From Marinilabilia salmonicolor (GTDB taxonomy: Bacteria > Bacteroidota > Bacteroidia > Bacteroidales > Marinilabiliaceae), in NCBI RefSeq assembly GCF_003003035.1, contig NZ_PVTS01000003.1, forward strand, positions 186,001 through 250,000: a stretch of DNA of 64,000 nucleotides. Reading direction: 5' to 3'. The notes below the pieces were generated by a model. It was given only the letters and a program-made list of their open reading frames with translations. It was not told the origin of the DNA and did not search any database. This document shows positions 1-8,831 of this stretch, one piece after another (position 1 is the stretch's first letter; each line of letters begins with the position of its first letter). A program made the position numbers and the translations under genes.

Positions 1-356
1 TACTGTCCACCCATATCATGCAGGAAGTTCAGGCCATTTGCGAACGGGTAATCATCATCAACAAAGGAGACATTGTTGCCGATGAAGCAGCAGCTGATCT
101 GGAAAAAAGCTTTGAAAATAAGTTATCCAGAGTATATGTGGAATACGATGGGCATCCGGCACCGGAAAAAATAAATGCCCTGCAAGGTGTAGAATCGGTT
201 TCCCCCAAAAACAATGGTTACCTGGTCAATGTTCAATCAGGTTACGATGTGCGTCCTTCTTTGTTTAAGCTTGCGGTGGAAAACAACCTGGTTATTCTGG
301 CCCTTTCAGTAGAAAAAGAATCACTTGAAGACTTGTTCCATTCACTCACAGTCTGA
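1..356 (+). CDS. gldA: GldA-type ABC transporter ATP-binding protein, C-terminal part (partial at window edge)
   Basis: Only the last ~118 codons are present; the reading frame is open from base 3. The visible part starts at the H-loop (LSTHIMQEVQAIC) and continues with the usual post-H-loop strand ERVIIINKGDIVAD, then a C-terminal regulatory extension. This wording is typical of GldA, the ATPase of the Bacteroidota GldAFG-type ABC exporter linked to gliding, although related ABC-2 ATPases look similar. It is convergent with pdxH: the two stop codons lie 9 bases apart inside one perfect palindrome. The family call is fairly safe; the symbol is less so because the Walker motifs are outside the window. 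Confidence 0.75.
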   Translation, partial: LSTHIMQEVQAICERVIIINKGDIVADEAAADLEKSFENKLSRVYVEYDGHPAPEKINALQGVESVSPKNNGYLVNVQSGYDVRPSLFKLAVENNLVILALSVEKESLEDLFHSLTV

Positions 357-369
357 CCTCAGAGGTCAG
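353..369. terminator. Palindrome shared by two convergent stop codons
   Basis: CTGACCTC-A-GAGGTCAG is a perfect 8-bp inverted repeat around one base. It contains the TGA of the gldA-like gene (+ strand) and the TGA of pdxH (- strand). It may act as a compact two-way transcription end, but there is no T-tract, so the function is inferred. Confidence 0.35.
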
Positions 370-1010
370 GGAGCCACCTGCATGAGATCCCACTCACCAT
401 CAGGCTGAAGCGTATATACGAATCGTTGATGCATTCTGTTGGGACGCCCCTGCCAAAATTCCACTTTATGCGGAACAATCAGGTAGCCACCCCAATGAGG
501 GGGACGAGGTACTTCTTTACCCCTGAATTGCTGCTCAAATTTACGGAAACGCTCCATCAACATATCATCTCCACCTATTGCCCTGCTCTGCGGAGAAGCC
601 CAGGCACCAATCCGGCTTTCTCTGGGACGCGAAGCAAAATAATTATCTGAGGCTTCAGCAGATAGTTTTGAAACCCGTCCTTCCCAACGCACCTGTCGTT
701 CCAGCAATGGCCAAAAGAAATTGGCTGAAACTTTGGGGTTATGCCCCATCTGCAAACCCTTGGAACTGTTGTAATTGGTAAAAAAGGAGATGCCGGCGTC
801 GGAAACATCCTTCAGCAAAACCACACGTTGAGTGGGTTGTCCTGAAGCATCCACAGTAGCCAGAGACATGGCCGTTGGTTCCGTATCCTCAGCAGCAATG
901 GCATCCTCCAGCCAATTCTGAAACTGCAATGCCGGGGATAGCTCCATTTCTTCACGTTTCATCTCCCACTGCTCATAATTTCTGCGGATATCGGAATACT
1001 TACTATGCAA
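366..1010 (-). CDS. pdxH: Pyridoxamine/pyridoxine 5'-phosphate oxidase
   Basis: FMN-dependent oxidase that makes pyridoxal 5'-phosphate from PNP or PMP; cytoplasmic dimer. Family landmarks are in order: the N-terminal RRNYE, the FMN-binding RVVLLKDV and TNYNSSKG, RQVRWEGRV, SRIGAWASPQS, and the C-terminal PPHWGGY...EFWQGRPNRMHQRF. The longest frame begins with ATG at 1118 (250 aa), but its first 36 residues are hydrophobic and unlike the family. A TTG at 1010 gives 214 aa, the normal size, starting just before KYSDIRRNYE. A -7-like box TAGTTTTG (1059-1052, - strand) lies inside the long form, which supports the shorter start. The 1118 ATG cannot be excluded. Confidence 0.9.
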   Translation of the reverse strand: MHSKYSDIRRNYEQWEMKREEMELSPALQFQNWLEDAIAAEDTEPTAMSLATVDASGQPTQRVVLLKDVSDAGISFFTNYNSSKGLQMGHNPKVSANFFWPLLERQVRWEGRVSKLSAEASDNYFASRPRESRIGAWASPQSRAIGGDDMLMERFRKFEQQFRGKEVPRPPHWGGYLIVPHKVEFWQGRPNRMHQRFVYTLQPDGEWDLMQVAP

Positions 1011-1125
1011 AACAAAATATTTTGTGGTTGAATATCTCTGGTGAAAAAGCACAAAACTACAAACTTTAACCAGTTTTAATCCGTAAAGAGATAACAGAAA
1101 TCCCCTAAGTCTGTTCATTTTTTTA

Positions 1126-1133
1126 TACTTTTG
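1126..1133 (+). promoter_or_regulatory. Candidate -7 box for hpt-adk
   Basis: TACTTTTG matches the Bacteroidetes housekeeping -7 consensus TAnnTTTG and lies 32 bases before the hpt start. No clear -33 TTG is seen at the usual distance, so support is moderate. Confidence 0.5.
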
Positions 1134-1165
1134 CAGTTTAAAAACCGATAAAGAGATATCCTCCG

Positions 1166-1702
1166 ATGAAGCGCATTCAACTTTTAGACAAGCAATTTGC
1201 CCTTTCCATACCTGCCAGCGACATAAAAAAAGCCCTTTGGGAAATGGCCGAAAAAATGAACAAGGAACTAAAAGATCAAAATCCTCTTATGATTTGCATC
1301 CTGAACGGTTCCTTTATGTTCTCTGCCGACCTTATGAAGCTAATCGATTTTCCCTGTGAAATCAGTTTCGTAAAATTAGCTTCCTATGAGGGAATGGGCA
1401 GCACAGGAAAGGTGAAGCAACTCATCGGACTGAATGAAGAAATTGAAGGCAGAACAGTTGTTCTGTTGGAAGACATTGTGGACACCGGAGTTACCATCGA
1501 AAACTTGATGAACCAACTGGATTCTCAAAAGCCCAAAGATGTTAAAGTAGCCACTTTGTTATTCAAACCGGAGGCTTGCAAAAAAAATGTTAAACTTGAC
1601 TATGTAGGACTGGAGATTCCTAACGACTTCATTGTGGGGTACGGATTGGATTATGACGGATACGGCAGGAATCTTCCGGATATTTATACCGTAATTGATT
1701 AA
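1166..1702 (+). CDS. hpt: Hypoxanthine phosphoribosyltransferase
   Basis: Purine salvage enzyme that joins hypoxanthine (and often guanine) to PRPP to give IMP/GMP. The 178-residue length is normal for the family. The PRPP-binding loop VVLLEDIVDTGVTI (about residues 98-111) has the paired acidic residues and the DTGVT turn; ILNGSF (45-50) is the conserved N-terminal loop; the C-terminal IVGYGLDYDGYGRNL is the purine-binding hood with a conserved aspartate. ATG start, no Shine-Dalgarno, as usual in this phylum. It is followed 11 bases later by adk in the same direction, so the two purine genes probably form one transcript. Confidence 0.93.
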   Translation: MKRIQLLDKQFALSIPASDIKKALWEMAEKMNKELKDQNPLMICILNGSFMFSADLMKLIDFPCEISFVKLASYEGMGSTGKVKQLIGLNEEIEGRTVVLLEDIVDTGVTIENLMNQLDSQKPKDVKVATLLFKPEACKKNVKLDYVGLEIPNDFIVGYGLDYDGYGRNLPDIYTVID

Positions 1703-1713
1703 ACACAGCCCTT

Positions 1714-2286
1714 ATGCTAAACGTTGTAATTTTTGGCCCTCCGGGTTCGGGCAAGGGCACCCAAAGTGAAAAAATCATTGAAAAATACGGACTAACCCAC
1801 ATCTCCACAGGCGAGATTCTGCGCAAAGAGATCAATGCCGGTACAGAATTGGGAAAACTTGCCAAGTCATTAATTGACAACGGGCAACTGATTCCGGACG
1901 AAACCATCACCGAAATCCTGAACAAGAAACTGGATTCACTCACAAATACCAAAGGAGTAATTTTTGATGGTTACCCCCGCACAGTGGATCAGGCGGTGAC
2001 GTTGAAAAAAATTCTGAATGACAAAGGACAGGATGTGAACATCATGCTCAATCTGGAGGTTGAGAAAGACGAGCTGATTGAACGCTTGCTGGAAAGAGGA
2101 CGCATCTCCGGAAGGTCGGATGACAATTTGGAAACCATAGAGAAACGAATTGTGGTTTATGAAGAACGAACCGCTCCGGTCATTGACTTTTACAAGCAGG
2201 AGGGGACATATCAGCCCATTAAAGGCTCTGGTAGCATTGATGAGATTTTTGCCCGCATTGCTGCGGTAATGGATAATATTATTTAG
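1714..2286 (+). CDS. adk: Adenylate kinase (short-lid form)
   Basis: Interconverts ATP + AMP and 2 ADP in the cytoplasm. The P-loop GPPGSGKGT is at residues 8-16, the NMP-binding segment STGEILRKEI at 31-40, DGYPRT at 85-90, and the lid arginines RGRISGRSDDN near 128-138. At 190 residues it is the short type without a zinc lid, common in Bacteroidota. The stop codon TAG (2284-2286) is also the first three bases of a miniature inverted-repeat element, and the same arrangement recurs at the stop of the gene ending at 12223. The protein end looks natural, so the element appears to have inserted at or just after the stop without truncating the enzyme. Confidence 0.95.
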   Translation: MLNVVIFGPPGSGKGTQSEKIIEKYGLTHISTGEILRKEINAGTELGKLAKSLIDNGQLIPDETITEILNKKLDSLTNTKGVIFDGYPRTVDQAVTLKKILNDKGQDVNIMLNLEVEKDELIERLLERGRISGRSDDNLETIEKRIVVYEERTAPVIDFYKQEGTYQPIKGSGSIDEIFARIAAVMDNII

Positions 2287-2445
2287 TTTTTGTCCATAAA
2301 GTACCACTTGCGTCGTTACACTTGCCGCCAAAATACTCATTTACGATTAGTAAACTCCGTTTTTGGCAGCTTCGTAAGCCTGGCAATTGGCACTTTCTGA
2401 CCAGAAACAGGACTAAAAACAAATTGTGCTTTTTTATAGACAGGC
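2284..2445 (+). mobile_element. Miniature inverted-repeat element, copy A (~160 bp)
   Basis: Left end TAGTTTTTGTCCATAAAG and right end TTTTTATAGACAG are imperfect inverted copies of each other. The interior is nearly identical to copy B at 12063-12225 (opposite orientation). Centred at about 2360 is a long dyad: GCCGCCAAAA pairs with TTTTTGGCAGC around an inner TTTAC-GATTA-GTAAA hairpin. No coding capacity. It looks like a non-autonomous transposable element (MITE); the parent transposase is not in the window. Confidence 0.7.
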
Positions 2446-2450
2446 ACTAT

Positions 2451-2660
2451 TTAGTTTCTGTCCATAAAGCACCATTTACTGCGTTAAGTCCTTTCTGAGG
2501 ACAGTTATTTACGAAAGTAAACGACTTGATTTTCAAGAAGGACAAGCATTGAACCTGAACTTTTCTAATTAAGCACTCGGAAAAGACCTGGTTTTCTTGC
2601 TGGCACTGGAAAGTCGAGAAAAACTCTTTCGAAACAGAACCTTAAAGCACCTCAATATCT
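2451..2660 (+). repeat. Second, diverged element end next to copy A; rest of the adk-obgE gap
   Basis: TTTAGTTTCTGTCCATAAAGCACCA (split here as TTTAGTTTCTG and TCCATAAAGCACCA) repeats the left end of copy A a few bases after its right end. The interior is diverged but keeps the hairpin TTTAC-GAAA-GTAAA near 2510-2523. The right boundary is not clear, so the end is approximate. The adk-obgE intergenic region (2287-2701) holds these two elements and no gene that I can see. Confidence 0.5.
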
Positions 2661-2701
2661 GCTAATTACATTTTTAAAACACACTTTTAATAAATCGCAC
2701 C

Positions 2702-3703
2702 ATGTCGGGTACCAACTTTGTTGATTATGTAAAGATTTTTTGTCGCTCAGGAAAAGGAGGCCCCGGTTCCAGACATCTTCGTCGCGAGAAGTTCATCGCC
2801 AAAGGTGGACCTGACGGTGGAGACGGTGGCCGTGGCGGACACATCATCATTAGGGGAAACCGCAACACCTGGACGTTGCTGCACCTAAAGTTTCAGCGTC
2901 ACATCTTTGCAGGACATGGTGAGTCAGGTGGGCGTCAAACGTCCACAGGTGCCAACGGGGAAGACAAATACATTGAGGTACCGTTAGGCACTGTTGTTAA
3001 AGACGGAGAAACCGGAGAGACCCTTTTTGAGATCACCGAACACAACGAAGAACGCATCCTGGTAAAAGGAGGTCGTGGAGGCCAGGGCAACAACCATTTT
3101 AAATCGGCAACCAACCAGACACCGCGCTATGCGCAACCCGGAGAGCCGGAAACCGAAATGTCTGCCATTCTGGAGCTGAAGGTACTTGCAGATGTGGGAC
3201 TGGTAGGATTTCCAAATGCAGGCAAATCAACTCTTTTGTCCGTAGTAAGTGCCGCCAAGCCTGAAATCGCAAACTACCCGTTTACCACACTTGTCCCTAA
3301 TTTGGGAATTGTAGAATACCGCAATCACCGTTCATTTGTGATGGCCGACATCCCCGGAATTATCGAAGGAGCCCACGAAGGGAAAGGTCTGGGGCTGAGA
3401 TTTCTGAGACACATCGAGCGCAACTCCATTCTTCTTTTTATGGTTCCGGCCGATAGTGACAATATTCATCAGGAATACAAAGTATTGTTCAACGAACTCA
3501 AACAATACAACCCTGAACTATTGGACAAACAACGCTTACTGGCCATTACAAAGTCAGACATGATTGATGATGAGTTACAGGCCGAAATTGAAGCAGATCT
3601 GCCTGATGTTCCCTATGTTTTCATCTCTTCAGTGGCACAAAAAGGGATTACCGAATTGAAAGATATGATCTGGAAAGAGCTGGAGGCTTCAAATAAAGAA
3701 TAG
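2702..3703 (+). CDS. obgE: Obg-family GTPase (ribosome assembly / stress)
   Basis: Essential GTPase bound to the large ribosomal subunit. Residues 1-160 form the glycine-rich Obg fold ([27 protein letters not shown]). The G domain follows: G1 GFPNAGKST (about 169-177), G2 around [11 protein letters not shown]3 DIPGIIEGA (216-224), G4 TKSD, G5 ISS. The protein ends soon after the G domain (333 aa), without the C-terminal OCT domain found in some bacteria, as is usual in this phylum. ATG start. It is preceded by ~415 bases of repeat-rich DNA, and the next gene is convergent. Confidence 0.94.
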   Translation: MSGTNFVDYVKIFCRSGKGGPGSRHLRREKFIAKGGPDGGDGGRGGHIIIRGNRNTWTLLHLKFQRHIFAGHGESGGRQTSTGANGEDKYIEVPLGTVVKDGETGETLFEITEHNEERILVKGGRGGQGNNHFKSATNQTPRYAQPGEPETEMSAILELKVLADVGLVGFPNAGKSTLLSVVSAAKPEIANYPFTTLVPNLGIVEYRNHRSFVMADIPGIIEGAHEGKGLGLRFLRHIERNSILLFMVPADSDNIHQEYKVLFNELKQYNPELLDKQRLLAITKSDMIDDELQAEIEADLPDVPYVFISSVAQKGITELKDMIWKELEASNKE

Positions 3704-3721
3704 AGAGCCCAAGGGGATACC

Positions 3722-3748
3722 AAAAAACCCGGAGCGTTGTGCCCCGGG
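3722..3748 (-). terminator. Intrinsic terminator of the mannan operon
   Basis: Read on the - strand: CCCGGGGC-ACAAC-GCTCCGGG, an 8-bp stem with one G-T pair and a 5-base loop, followed directly by TTTTTT. It lies about 70 bases past the stop of the symporter gene. On the + strand the T-tract is missing, so it mainly serves the leftward transcript. Confidence 0.85.
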
Positions 3749-3814
3749 CTATTGCTCTCAAGATTTCAAGGCTGTTTACCACCTTACCTGTTTCATGTAT
3801 AAAGCAGGCTAAAA

Positions 3815-5203
3815 CTACTTTTCCGCTTCTCTTCTCCGTTCCAACTCCGCTATAATCTCATCCATTTTATCGTCGCTCAATTTATAGAAGATCATAATTG
3901 CACCCGAAACAAGTGCTGCAACTCCCGGAACAAAGCTCATCATGTACTTGATACCCTGAATGGTTTCCGGAGTCTGCGCAACATTTGCTTCAAAACCAAA
4001 GAAAGCCAGTAACCATAAGGTAATGGAACCTCCAAGAGTCCACCCGAGTTTCTGGGACATACTGGAAGCAGAAAAGACCAAACCGGTGGCACGACGACCT
4101 GTTTTATACTGCGAATAATCGGCTGCATCGGCATACATTGACCACATCAAGGGGAAAATAATTCCGGCACAGAAACTAATCAATGCCTGCAAAAGATAGA
4201 TAAAGAAATAGTTTTCGCGGTCACAAAAATAAAAAACGACACTCAGTGCTGCGGCCATAAACATGGCGTACATAAACGTTTTTCTTTTCCCGATGCGCGC
4301 CGAAACAGGCTTGGCCATTATAACCCCCAGCATGTTGGTAGCCTGCCCCAGGAAAAGATAGAGTGTACTGTAAGCAAAGGTCGCTGAGAAAAGAGAGATC
4401 GCTGTCTCGTCCACCACATAATACTTAAAATAATACATGGCCACGCCATCCCGCACCGAATTAAAAATCAGAGTCATCACTCCGGCACCCAGAATTACAA
4501 ACCAGGGAATGTTTCCCAGAAGATTCTTAAAATCCTCTTTCAGACTGCTTTCCTGATTTTTGGGTGGCTTGATTCGCTCACGGGTCCAGGAAAAAGTCAT
4601 CAGAAAAAACCCAATGGCGATAACTCCGATAACTACCATGGTCAACTGATAGGATACCTCGGCACCCACATTCACAATGTTGTTAAAGAAATCCACCGTT
4701 GGCTGAAAAATGGCCACCACAAGCAGACTTCCGCCAAAGGCAAAGACCATCCTGTAAGAAGCAAAGCTGGTTCTCTCATCAGACCTGGCCGTCATCACAC
4801 CCAGAAGGCTTGCATAAGGCACATTGATGGCCGTATAAGCCATCATCATCAGGGTGTAGGTAATGTAGGCATATACAATTTTGCCATTGACACTCAAATC
4901 GGGGGTGGTAAACAGCAAAACCCCGATGATGGCAAAGGGAGCAGCAATCCATAAGAGATAGGGACGAAATTTCCCCCATCGGGTATTGGTCCGGTCACCT
5001 ATAATTCCCATGATGGGATCGTTGGCCGTATCCCAGATACGAGTAACCAAAAACATGGTTCCGGCAGCAGCAGCGGGAATACCAAAAACATCAGTATAAA
5101 AAATAGCCAGATAAAAGGTAAAAATCTTCCAGTACATGGAGGATGCAGCATCACCAAATCCGTAACCTATTTTTTCTTTGAGCTTTATTACTGTTGAACT
5201 CAT
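3815..5203 (-). CDS. GPH-family (MFS) sodium/sugar symporter, predicted mannobiose uptake
   Basis: A polytopic inner-membrane transporter of the glycoside-pentoside-hexuronide:cation symporter family. Its 462 residues are the usual length, with about 12 hydrophobic segments. The N-terminal KEKIGYGFGDAASSMYWK and the loop DPIMGIIGDRTNTRWGKFRPYLLW are family signatures, the latter being the cytoplasmic loop after TM2. It is the last gene of the mannan operon, 61 bases after the epimerase. This matches the symporter/epimerase/phosphorylase set of the Bacteroides mannan pathway, so mannobiose or other short manno-oligosaccharides are the likely cargo. Substrate is inferred from context only. Confidence 0.88.
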   Translation of the reverse strand: MSSTVIKLKEKIGYGFGDAASSMYWKIFTFYLAIFYTDVFGIPAAAAGTMFLVTRIWDTANDPIMGIIGDRTNTRWGKFRPYLLWIAAPFAIIGVLLFTTPDLSVNGKIVYAYITYTLMMMAYTAINVPYASLLGVMTARSDERTSFASYRMVFAFGGSLLVVAIFQPTVDFFNNIVNVGAEVSYQLTMVVIGVIAIGFFLMTFSWTRERIKPPKNQESSLKEDFKNLLGNIPWFVILGAGVMTLIFNSVRDGVAMYYFKYYVVDETAISLFSATFAYSTLYLFLGQATNMLGVIMAKPVSARIGKRKTFMYAMFMAAALSVVFYFCDRENYFFIYLLQALISFCAGIIFPLMWSMYADAADYSQYKTGRRATGLVFSASSMSQKLGWTLGGSITLWLLAFFGFEANVAQTPETIQGIKYMMSFVPGVAALVSGAIMIFYKLSDDKMDEIIAELERRREAEK

Positions 5204-5264
5204 TTGTCTTGTTAGTTTTTGTTAATAGACTATGGTTGAAACCATAGATAGTATGTAAGATTTA

Positions 5265-6473
5265 CTATTGAGATTCAGGAATTTTATCAATTCGTTCAAT
5301 GCTCTCAATCAGAGCTCTGGTGTTATGATAAGGACATTTCCAGAAACCTGCTTTTACCTCATTGGGCAATGGCTTTCCATCGTCACCAATCAATCCAAAC
5401 CATCCTCCGTTTTCGTGATCAACCACATGGTCTTTGATGTACTGCCAGGTTTTCAGAAATGTTTTATGAAATTGCTCATTTCCTGAGTGCCCGTAAGCAT
5501 CGAGCAATCCAACCATGGCCTCTCCCTGCACCCACCAGTGACGATCGGTGTGCATTTTTCCCTCGTCAAAATCGTATTCGTAAAACAACGAATGGTCGTC
5601 TGCCATCCCCTCGTTCATTACCGCTTCCACCATCTTAAGCGTTTTCTGTTGCGATTCTTTCAATAAATCAGGATCACCAACCAGTTCGGCAGCCTCATTG
5701 ACCAACCAGGCACCTTCAATATCGTGCCCGTAGGAGATCATATTGCTTTGAACCGACCAATCCATATCAAAGAAGAGCTGCAAATGCCCGGTACGGTTGT
5801 TGAGAATTTTATCCAGAAAAACACGGACAAGAGACTTCATCCGGTCTTGCAATTTATCATTTTTCCAAACCCTGAAGAGATTGGAATAAGGCTCCAGGAT
5901 ATGAAGGTGGGTATTCATACTTTTGGGGCTGTTGGCATCTTTGGCACTCAATCGCATGTCTTCCAGTGGTTGCCAGTCGGCAGATAAAGCCTCCAGGTAC
6001 CCTCCATGAACAGCATCATAGCTGTGCTGCTCAATAAGATCAAACAGTTTTATTGCGTAATCGAGACTTTCCTGTTTTCCCGTAGCTTTGTAATATTCTG
6101 AGAGCCCGTAAATACCAAAACCCTGACCATAAATCTGCTTTCTGGAATTGGAAACAGCACCCTTGTAATCAACAGCCCACACCAGCCCTCCATACTCCTT
6201 ATCCCAGAAATGGTTAATCAGATAATCATAGGCCCTGTGCGCCAGCTGCAAAAATTTCTCCTCATGCAGAAAATTATAAGCCACCGAAAAAGACCAAAGA
6301 ATACGGGCATTTAAAACCAAGCCCTTTTCAGCTCCGTGCACCATTTTCCCGTTTGCATCCACTTCTCCGGCAAAACCGCCGAACTCCTCATCCACAGTGT
6401 GTGAAGACCAGAAATTAAGAATATTGTATAACTCCCTGCGTAATTCGGCAGACAGTTGTTCTCTATTTCCCAT
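5265..6473 (-). CDS. Mannobiose/cellobiose 2-epimerase (AGE superfamily)
   Basis: Predicted to convert beta-1,4-mannobiose to beta-D-mannosyl-1,4-D-glucose in the cytoplasm, the step that feeds the adjacent GH130 enzyme. The 402 residues form an (alpha/alpha)6 barrel of the N-acylglucosamine 2-epimerase family. The conserved histidines are present: ISYGHDIEGAWL (H250) and KCPYHNTRA (H383), which correspond by position in the motifs to the catalytic pair of cellobiose 2-epimerases; NTHLHILEPY (H189, H191) is also conserved. No signal peptide. It starts 13 bases after the phosphorylase stop, so the two are co-transcribed. Preference for mannobiose over cellobiose is inferred from the neighbouring GH26 and GH130 genes. 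Confidence 0.9.
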   Translation of the reverse strand: MGNREQLSAELRRELYNILNFWSSHTVDEEFGGFAGEVDANGKMVHGAEKGLVLNARILWSFSVAYNFLHEEKFLQLAHRAYDYLINHFWDKEYGGLVWAVDYKGAVSNSRKQIYGQGFGIYGLSEYYKATGKQESLDYAIKLFDLIEQHSYDAVHGGYLEALSADWQPLEDMRLSAKDANSPKSMNTHLHILEPYSNLFRVWKNDKLQDRMKSLVRVFLDKILNNRTGHLQLFFDMDWSVQSNMISYGHDIEGAWLVNEAAELVGDPDLLKESQQKTLKMVEAVMNEGMADDHSLFYEYDFDEGKMHTDRHWWVQGEAMVGLLDAYGHSGNEQFHKTFLKTWQYIKDHVVDHENGGWFGLIGDDGKPLPNEVKAGFWKCPYHNTRALIESIERIDKIPESQ

Positions 6474-6486
6474 TGGTATCAGTTAT

Positions 6487-7665
6487 TTAGCCTTTCAGAA
6501 AAGCCTTATTTCTATCAATCAATTCATTAATATTCTCCACCGACCCGGCACTGTGAAATTTATCCTGAGGTGAATTCACACAATAATCAACAAGCTGATC
6601 AATCGTAGAAGTAGCCACATGCATCCGGGTATCTGACGAAGCATAATAGATGAAAACTTTTCCATCATCATCAGCAATCCATCCATTGGCAAACAATACA
6701 TTGGATACATCACCCACACGCTCTTTTTTGATCGGCCCCATAAAATGCCCGACAGGTTTATAGGTCACAATCCATGGTTTCTCCAGATCGGTCATAAACA
6801 TATAGAGGGTGTAACGAAGACCTGCAGCAGTATTGCGCACCCCATGTGCCAGTTGCAACCAACCCTTATCGGTGCGAATGGGAGCAGGCCCCAGGCCATT
6901 TTTCACTTCATATATGGTATGATACCGCTTTCCATCCACAATAACCTCTTCCTTTACTTCCGGATGCTCGATATCATCCGCCAGTCCGAAGCCAATTCCA
7001 CCACCTTTTCCCGTATCAATAAATCCATCCTGAGGACGGGTATAAAATCCATATTTACCATTAATGAAATGAGGAAACAACACCACATTGCGTTGCTGTC
7101 CGCTGGTGGATTTAAGATCGGGCAGACGCTCCCAGTTAATCAGATCTTTGGTACGTGCAATTCCTGCCGCAGCCACAGCACTGCTGGTATCCCCATCGGG
7201 GGCATTGGGATCTTTTCGCTCGGTACAAAAAACACCATACACATAACCGTCGTCGTGCATTGTCAATCGCATATCATAGACATTGGTATCCGGCACATCA
7301 TTTTGCGGAAGTGTAATGGGGCGATCCCAAAAGCGAAAGTTGTCCATCCCATTGGGGCTTTCGGCAATGGCAAAAAAGGATTTACGATCATTCCCCTCTG
7401 TCCGCACGGCCAAAACATACCTGCCCTGCCACTTAATAGCCCCGGCATTGAAAGCAGCGTTGAACCCGATACGCTCCATGAAACGGGGATTTGTTTCCGG
7501 ATTCATATCAAAACGCCAGTGCAAAGGCACGTGATCACGGGTGAGAATCGGATGTTTGTACCTATTAAAAATCCCATTGGTGCTAAACACCTCCTCGTTG
7601 GAGCGTGAAAGCAAGTCCTCGTGGTCTTTGCTGATGCGCTCAAATCGTTCTTCAAACAAACTCAT
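6487..7665 (-). CDS. 4-O-beta-D-mannosyl-D-glucose phosphorylase (GH130)
   Basis: Cleaves mannosyl-glucose with phosphate to mannose-1-phosphate and glucose. The 392 residues form a five-bladed propeller without a signal peptide, so it is cytoplasmic. NVYDMRLT places the general-acid aspartate at D131, the same number I recall for the characterised Bacteroides fragilis enzyme. [20 protein letters not shown] and the [15 protein letters not shown] strand carry the basic and polar residues expected around the phosphate. Length and motifs fit subfamily 1 (mannosylglucose phosphorylase) better than the longer mannooligosaccharide or N-glycan types. It lies between GH26 and the epimerase, spaced 33 and 13 bases from its neighbours. 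Confidence 0.92.
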   Translation of the reverse strand: MSLFEERFERISKDHEDLLSRSNEEVFSTNGIFNRYKHPILTRDHVPLHWRFDMNPETNPRFMERIGFNAAFNAGAIKWQGRYVLAVRTEGNDRKSFFAIAESPNGMDNFRFWDRPITLPQNDVPDTNVYDMRLTMHDDGYVYGVFCTERKDPNAPDGDTSSAVAAAGIARTKDLINWERLPDLKSTSGQQRNVVLFPHFINGKYGFYTRPQDGFIDTGKGGGIGFGLADDIEHPEVKEEVIVDGKRYHTIYEVKNGLGPAPIRTDKGWLQLAHGVRNTAAGLRYTLYMFMTDLEKPWIVTYKPVGHFMGPIKKERVGDVSNVLFANGWIADDDGKVFIYYASSDTRMHVATSTIDQLVDYCVNSPQDKFHSAGSVENINELIDRNKAFLKG

Positions 7666-7698
7666 ACTTCTACTTGGTAAATATCGTTAAGTGGTCAA

Positions 7699-8793
7699 TT
7701 ATCTCCTTTTAAACTCATTCCAGTCTTCAAGAAGCCAAATCTTCTCCCGGGAAACAAATTCTTTAAAATCGTTCTCCGAACTATGGCCGGAATAGGTGCT
7801 AAAGAAATGAGTGGTATCTGCGTTGCGCCACAACATCACATAAGCAATCTGAGCCGCAATTTTACTTTGCAAAAACGCAGGGCCCAGCTTCCGGGTAAAC
7901 CATTGATCATCGGTCACTTTATCCAGTCCGGACTCCGTAAATGCCGCAACTTTATCCACTTTATTAGCATAATTGACCACGATTTCCAGCTTTTTGGTTG
8001 CCGCCTCCACATTTTCAGCCCCCACGCGGAAATCACCGTAATTATCCATACCTATAATGTCCACAATATCATCGCCCGGATACCAGGTCAGGTATTCCTC
8101 TTCAGTGTTAAACCGATTGTCGGGAGAATAGGCTGTGAGAAAATCCAGCCCTTTTTCATCTTTCAGATATTCCACAGTAAAACGAAACAGCGTTTTGAAT
8201 TCTTCAGGAGAGCACAAAGTGCTTCCCCACCAAAACCAACCGCCATCCATTTCGTGCCATGGACGGAAGATAAAAGGAACATTTTGCCCGTCTTGTGTTT
8301 TCAGTGATGAAAAAAATGCGGCTACAGCATCCAGTTGTATTTTAAATGCCTCATGGTGACTACCACCCGGTATAATATGTTCAACCACTCTCTGATCGGT
8401 ATCCCAGGAGCTTTTGGTGTTATCCACAGCGCTGTAAGGGTGCCAGCTGAAAGTGATTACAGCTCCCATTTCATAGCCGCTGAGGACAAACTGTCGCATT
8501 TTGTTGAAAGGGACGCTGTCCAAATTTACCGAATGCCCCAGTTCTATTCCTCCAAGTTCCCAGCCAAACAGTGCCGGGTAATCACCTGCTGCCTCTTTTG
8601 TATCTGACCGGCCTTCTTCGTAAGCCCAGTTTACCCCATAGGCAAGATCGTCCTGGTGTCCATATAAAACACCATTGTCACCAACAGATTTCAGCTGTTC
8701 AAACAGAACATCAACCGGATTCTCTGCAACAGGTGCTGATCCACAAGAAGCAAACAAAACCCCGGAAAGTATTATTACAATAAATTTCTTCAT
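7699..8793 (-). CDS. GH26 beta-mannanase/mannobiohydrolase, lipoprotein
   Basis: A GH26 retaining beta-mannanase. A short signal peptide ends in LFASC (C17), so the enzyme is lipid-anchored in the periplasm or on the surface. Acid/base glutamate: FRPWHEMDGGWFWWG (E181); nucleophile: AAFTESGL (E287); the aromatic GWELGG and SWHPYS segments build the -1 subsite. The 364 residues contain only the catalytic barrel. In the closely similar Bacteroides operon, the GH26 next to epimerase and GH130 releases mannobiose, so the same role is inferred here: trimming imported manno-oligosaccharides before symport. 33 bases separate it from the GH130 gene. Confidence 0.9.
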   Translation of the reverse strand: MKKFIVIILSGVLFASCGSAPVAENPVDVLFEQLKSVGDNGVLYGHQDDLAYGVNWAYEEGRSDTKEAAGDYPALFGWELGGIELGHSVNLDSVPFNKMRQFVLSGYEMGAVITFSWHPYSAVDNTKSSWDTDQRVVEHIIPGGSHHEAFKIQLDAVAAFFSSLKTQDGQNVPFIFRPWHEMDGGWFWWGSTLCSPEEFKTLFRFTVEYLKDEKGLDFLTAYSPDNRFNTEEEYLTWYPGDDIVDIIGMDNYGDFRVGAENVEAATKKLEIVVNYANKVDKVAAFTESGLDKVTDDQWFTRKLGPAFLQSKIAAQIAYVMLWRNADTTHFFSTYSGHSSENDFKEFVSREKIWLLEDWNEFKRR

Positions 8794-8831
8794 CTTACTA
8801 AAAGCATTACTGAGATCAACAACAAATCGGG

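Noticed and set aside
3940-4134. 64-codon frame on the - strand inside the symporter gene
   Set aside because: Out-of-frame shadow of the transporter.
6745-7608. 287-codon frame on the + strand
   Set aside because: Lies wholly antisense to the GH130 gene, whose motifs and catalytic Asp are clear; translation has no recognisable domain.
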